Assembly: GCA_020161965.1 (NCBI GenBank) | Contig: JAIUNH010000190.1 | Location: 1 to 7,309, forward strand | Source of the DNA: Pseudomonadota bacterium | GTDB lineage: Bacteria; Pseudomonadota; Alphaproteobacteria; CACIAM-22H2 | Direction: 5' to 3' | Length of the DNA stretch: 7,309 bases | Part shown: piece after piece, positions 6,099 through 7,309 of the stretch | Layout: every line of letters begins with the position of its first letter | Position numbering within the stretch: the first letter of the stretch is position 1 | Translations under genes and position numbers: made by a program | The notes under the pieces: model-generated | Database searches by the model: none | Told to the model about the DNA's origin: nothing | The model's input: only the letters and a program-made list of their open reading frames with translations

Positions 6099-7073
6099 AT
6101 GCGCCTAGATACGCCCGAAAGCCGCACGCTCGATCTTTTCTTCTCGCTCGGTGTCGCGATCGGCGTGGCGATCGTCTACATCGCGTTCCACGTCATGGCC
6201 GCGACGCCGGACAAGGAATTTCGCGTGCTCTCGCCCGATTTCGTGGAAGGCGTGGCGCTCGACGATCGCTTGACGCATTCGGATTTCGGCTGCTGGGGCG
6301 CCAATCGTTCGCCGCTGCTGTCGTGGAGTGGCGCGCCATTGGGCACCAAAAGCTACGCCGTCACCTTGTTCGATCCCGATGCGCCCACCGGCAGCGGCTG
6401 GTGGCATTGGCAAGTGATCGACATTCCTGGCGATGCGAAGGGCTTGCTGGCGACGTCGCCGGGCGTCAAATCCGCCTTGTGGCCGGCATCCGCGCGCGAG
6501 ATGCGCAACGATTTCGGCGCCGCCGCCTATGGCGGGCCGTGCCCGCCGCAGGGCGACCATCCGCACCGCTATCTGTTCACGGTCTTCGCCGTGAACGAGG
6601 TGCTCGGCGTCAAGGAAGACACGCCGGCGGCGCAGCTGCTGCGGTTGATTGACCAGGCGGAGGTACTGAAGCCGGTGGCGGGTCATATCTGCACTGAGTA
6701 CAAGCTGTGGGAGCTCAGCTACCCGCACAACATGAGTGGCCACAAGCCGCGCGGTGGCGAGTGGGTGAATCAGCCTGGTGTGTGGGAGGGGTCTGCTGAG
6801 ATGCTTGAGGATTTCCTGTGTGGCCACAAGGACGGCTGGGGGTCGAGCGTGGCGAGATCTGCGATGCGTCTGATGGGGAAAGGCTCATTGCCGGCGATGC
6901 TTGCGCGTCTGCGCGAGGATCAGCCTGAGCGGGTGGACAAGAGGGATCGTGCGAATATGCGTGGATGGGCTATTGCTGCGCCTGCTGGGACAGAGCTGCC
7001 TACTGGTGCAGGTGGTGGCAAGAATTCGGGTGAATCGGATGCTGTTCAAGGCCCGATTGACACAGCGGACTGA
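6099..7073 (+). CDS. Membrane-anchored PEBP (YbhB/YbcL family) protein with replaced C-terminus (chimeric frame)
   Basis: The frame encodes 324 residues. Residues about 14-35 form one hydrophobic N-terminal segment (anchor or uncleaved signal), so the domain probably faces the periplasm. Residues about 41-178 are a phosphatidylethanolamine-binding/Raf-kinase-inhibitor-like domain. It shows SPLLSWSGAPLGTKSYAV at 71-88, the DPDAP signature at 92-96, WHWQVIDIP at 102-110 and NDFG...GGPCPPQGDHPHRYLFTVFAV at 137-165. These proteins bind small anionic ligands; YbhB/YbcL functions are poorly known. The family should end about 20-25 residues after position 178. Instead the frame runs on for about 145 residues that I do not recognise and that use codons differently: GGC is 15 of 17 Gly codons up to residue 179, but 7 of 19 after it. 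A GGAG site 7 bases upstream supports the ATG at 6099. The PEBP call is firm. Whether the full product exists is doubtful. Confidence 0.75.
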   Translation: MRLDTPESRTLDLFFSLGVAIGVAIVYIAFHVMAATPDKEFRVLSPDFVEGVALDDRLTHSDFGCWGANRSPLLSWSGAPLGTKSYAVTLFDPDAPTGSGWWHWQVIDIPGDAKGLLATSPGVKSALWPASAREMRNDFGAAAYGGPCPPQGDHPHRYLFTVFAVNEVLGVKEDTPAAQLLRLIDQAEVLKPVAGHICTEYKLWELSYPHNMSGHKPRGGEWVNQPGVWEGSAEMLEDFLCGHKDGWGSSVARSAMRLMGKGSLPAMLARLREDQPERVDKRDRANMRGWAIAAPAGTELPTGAGGGKNSGESDAVQGPIDTAD

Positions 7074-7130
7074 AGGTGGCAGCGGGTGGGCGAGTGGAAA
7101 CCGCCGCGCTCCCCCTGCCGGGGCAAGGAT

Positions 7131-7146
7131 GACGCCGATAGGCGTC
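7131..7146 (+). terminator. Hairpin GACGCC-GATA-GGCGTC downstream of the chimeric frame
   Basis: A perfect 6-bp GC-rich stem with a 4-base loop, 57 bp after the TGA at 7073 and followed by a short T-containing run (TTGT). It could end the transcript, although the U-tract is weak. It directly precedes a second dyad (7149-7167), so it may instead belong to a larger structured site. Confidence 0.35.
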
Positions 7147-7148
7147 TT

Positions 7149-7167
7149 GTGACACCTTAGCTGTCAC
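7149..7167. repeat. Inverted repeat GTGACA-N7-TGTCAC
   Basis: Six-base perfect arms are separated by 7 bases, giving centre-to-centre spacing of 13 bp. The half-site TGTCA is repeated elsewhere in the next 150 bp, so this dyad may be one member of a set of binding sites for a single protein, such as a replication initiator or repressor. The function is inferred only. Confidence 0.4.
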
Positions 7168-7189
7168 GCTATGACCGTTGAAAAATGGG

Positions 7190-7199
7190 CGCTGCAGCG
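7190..7199. repeat. Perfect palindrome CGCTGCAGCG
   Basis: A 10-bp perfect palindrome lies in the non-coding tail between the GTGACA/TGTCAC dyad and the A/T-only tract. Alone it could be chance in GC-rich DNA. It is recorded because it is one of several dyads packed within about 90 bp. Confidence 0.3.
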
Positions 7200-7221
7200 T
7201 TGTGGTGACGGGGTGGCGTTG

Positions 7222-7236
7222 TTTTTTTATTATTTA
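7222..7236. other. A/T-only tract
   Basis: Fifteen consecutive A/T bases (TTTTTTTATTATTTA) stand out in a GC-rich window. The tract lies just left of the TGTCATGC tandem repeats. An AT-rich segment beside short direct repeats is the usual layout of iteron-type replication origins, where it serves as the unwinding element. It would also fit a promoter spacer, or a T-run after a terminator with no clear stem. No DnaA box was seen nearby. Confidence 0.3.
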
Positions 7237-7246
7237 CGCGGCTACC

Positions 7247-7264
7247 TGTCATGCATGTCATGCT
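7247..7264 (+). repeat. Tandem 9-bp direct repeat TGTCATGC(A/T)
   Basis: Two adjacent 9-bp copies differ only in the last base. The core TGTCA occurs again at 7296-7300 and 7304-7308, and in the dyad at 7162-7166, all in the same orientation. GTGAC, containing the complement of the GTCAC half-site, occurs at 7149 and 7205. Short phased repeats of this kind resemble iterons or a multi-site operator. The window ends before the array can be followed. Confidence 0.4.
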
Positions 7265-7309
7265 TTGTGCTTTTGTTGCTATGTCTTAATCAGGGTGTCA
7301 GTCTGTCAT

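Larger units (their letters stand above)
6636..7309. mobile_element. Compositionally foreign segment (possible integrated element/plasmid end or assembly junction)
   Basis: From about 6620-6645 to the window end, the DNA no longer resembles its neighbours. The coding part (to 7073) uses many T- and A-ending codons (GCT, CCT, CGT, GGT, TCT, AGA, AGG) that are rare in the genes to the left. It encodes the 3' part of an unrecognised protein with segments such as TEYKLWELSYPHNMSG, GEWVNQPGVWEG, GHKDGWGSSVARSAMRLMG and ERVDKRDRANMRGW. After the stop come AT-rich, repeat-rich non-coding bases. No transposase, integrase or relaxase is visible, and no target duplication can be defined because the far end lies outside the window. 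Insertion into the PEBP gene and a false join between two replicons both fit. Confidence 0.45.

Noticed and set aside
6901..7152. An 83-codon plus-strand frame across the end of the chimeric gene and into the non-coding tail.
   Set aside because: It is rich in Arg, Leu, Val and Cys with no convincing ribosome binding site, and it overlaps a frame with better coding character. The dyads at 7116-7146 fall inside its end.
7074..7309. CRISPR array or IS terminal inverted repeat in the repeat-rich tail.
   Set aside because: Repeats are 5-9 bp with no regular spacers of CRISPR size. No transposase or matching inverted end is present in the window.

Overview
The window reads as GC-rich chromosomal DNA from an alphaproteobacterium, probably Rhodospirillales-like. 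This is inferred from strong G/C preference at wobble positions, an HIG1-type two-helix membrane protein next to a PduO-type cobalamin adenosyltransferase, and closely packed genes. No rRNA, tRNA, CRISPR array or recognisable transposase was seen.

Layout. Positions 1-1056 (+) hold the end of a barstar-family gene, a 70-residue HIG1-type membrane protein and an ATP:cob(I)alamin adenosyltransferase, spaced 21 and 11 bp apart and probably cotranscribed. Positions 1069-3599 (-) hold two large soluble, helix-rich proteins of unknown function joined by a 4-bp ATGA start/stop overlap. They look like a coupled two-protein system and are the least explained intact genes here. A short AT-rich intergenic region with a 13-bp palindrome (3736-3748) separates them from an NTF2-like/SnoaL-type gene on the plus strand. 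A LysR-family regulator follows. It runs convergently into an enoyl-CoA hydratase gene (-), and their coding ends overlap by 38 bp. From 6099 (+) a membrane-anchored PEBP (YbhB/YbcL, Raf-kinase-inhibitor-like) protein begins.

The strongest anomaly is at the right end. Around 6620-6645 the PEBP frame stops resembling its family shortly before the expected C-terminus. It continues in frame for about 145 residues of unrelated sequence with clearly different codon use. Beyond its stop (7073) lie about 236 bp of non-coding DNA rich in dyads, TGTCA motifs, a 9-bp tandem repeat and a 15-bp A/T-only tract. Together these suggest a junction with foreign DNA such as an integrated plasmid or element, or an assembly chimera.

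Functional links are modest. The cobalamin adenosyltransferase and the enoyl-CoA hydratase belong to small-molecule/acyl-CoA metabolism. The LysR protein may control a neighbour, but nothing in the sequence proves which one.
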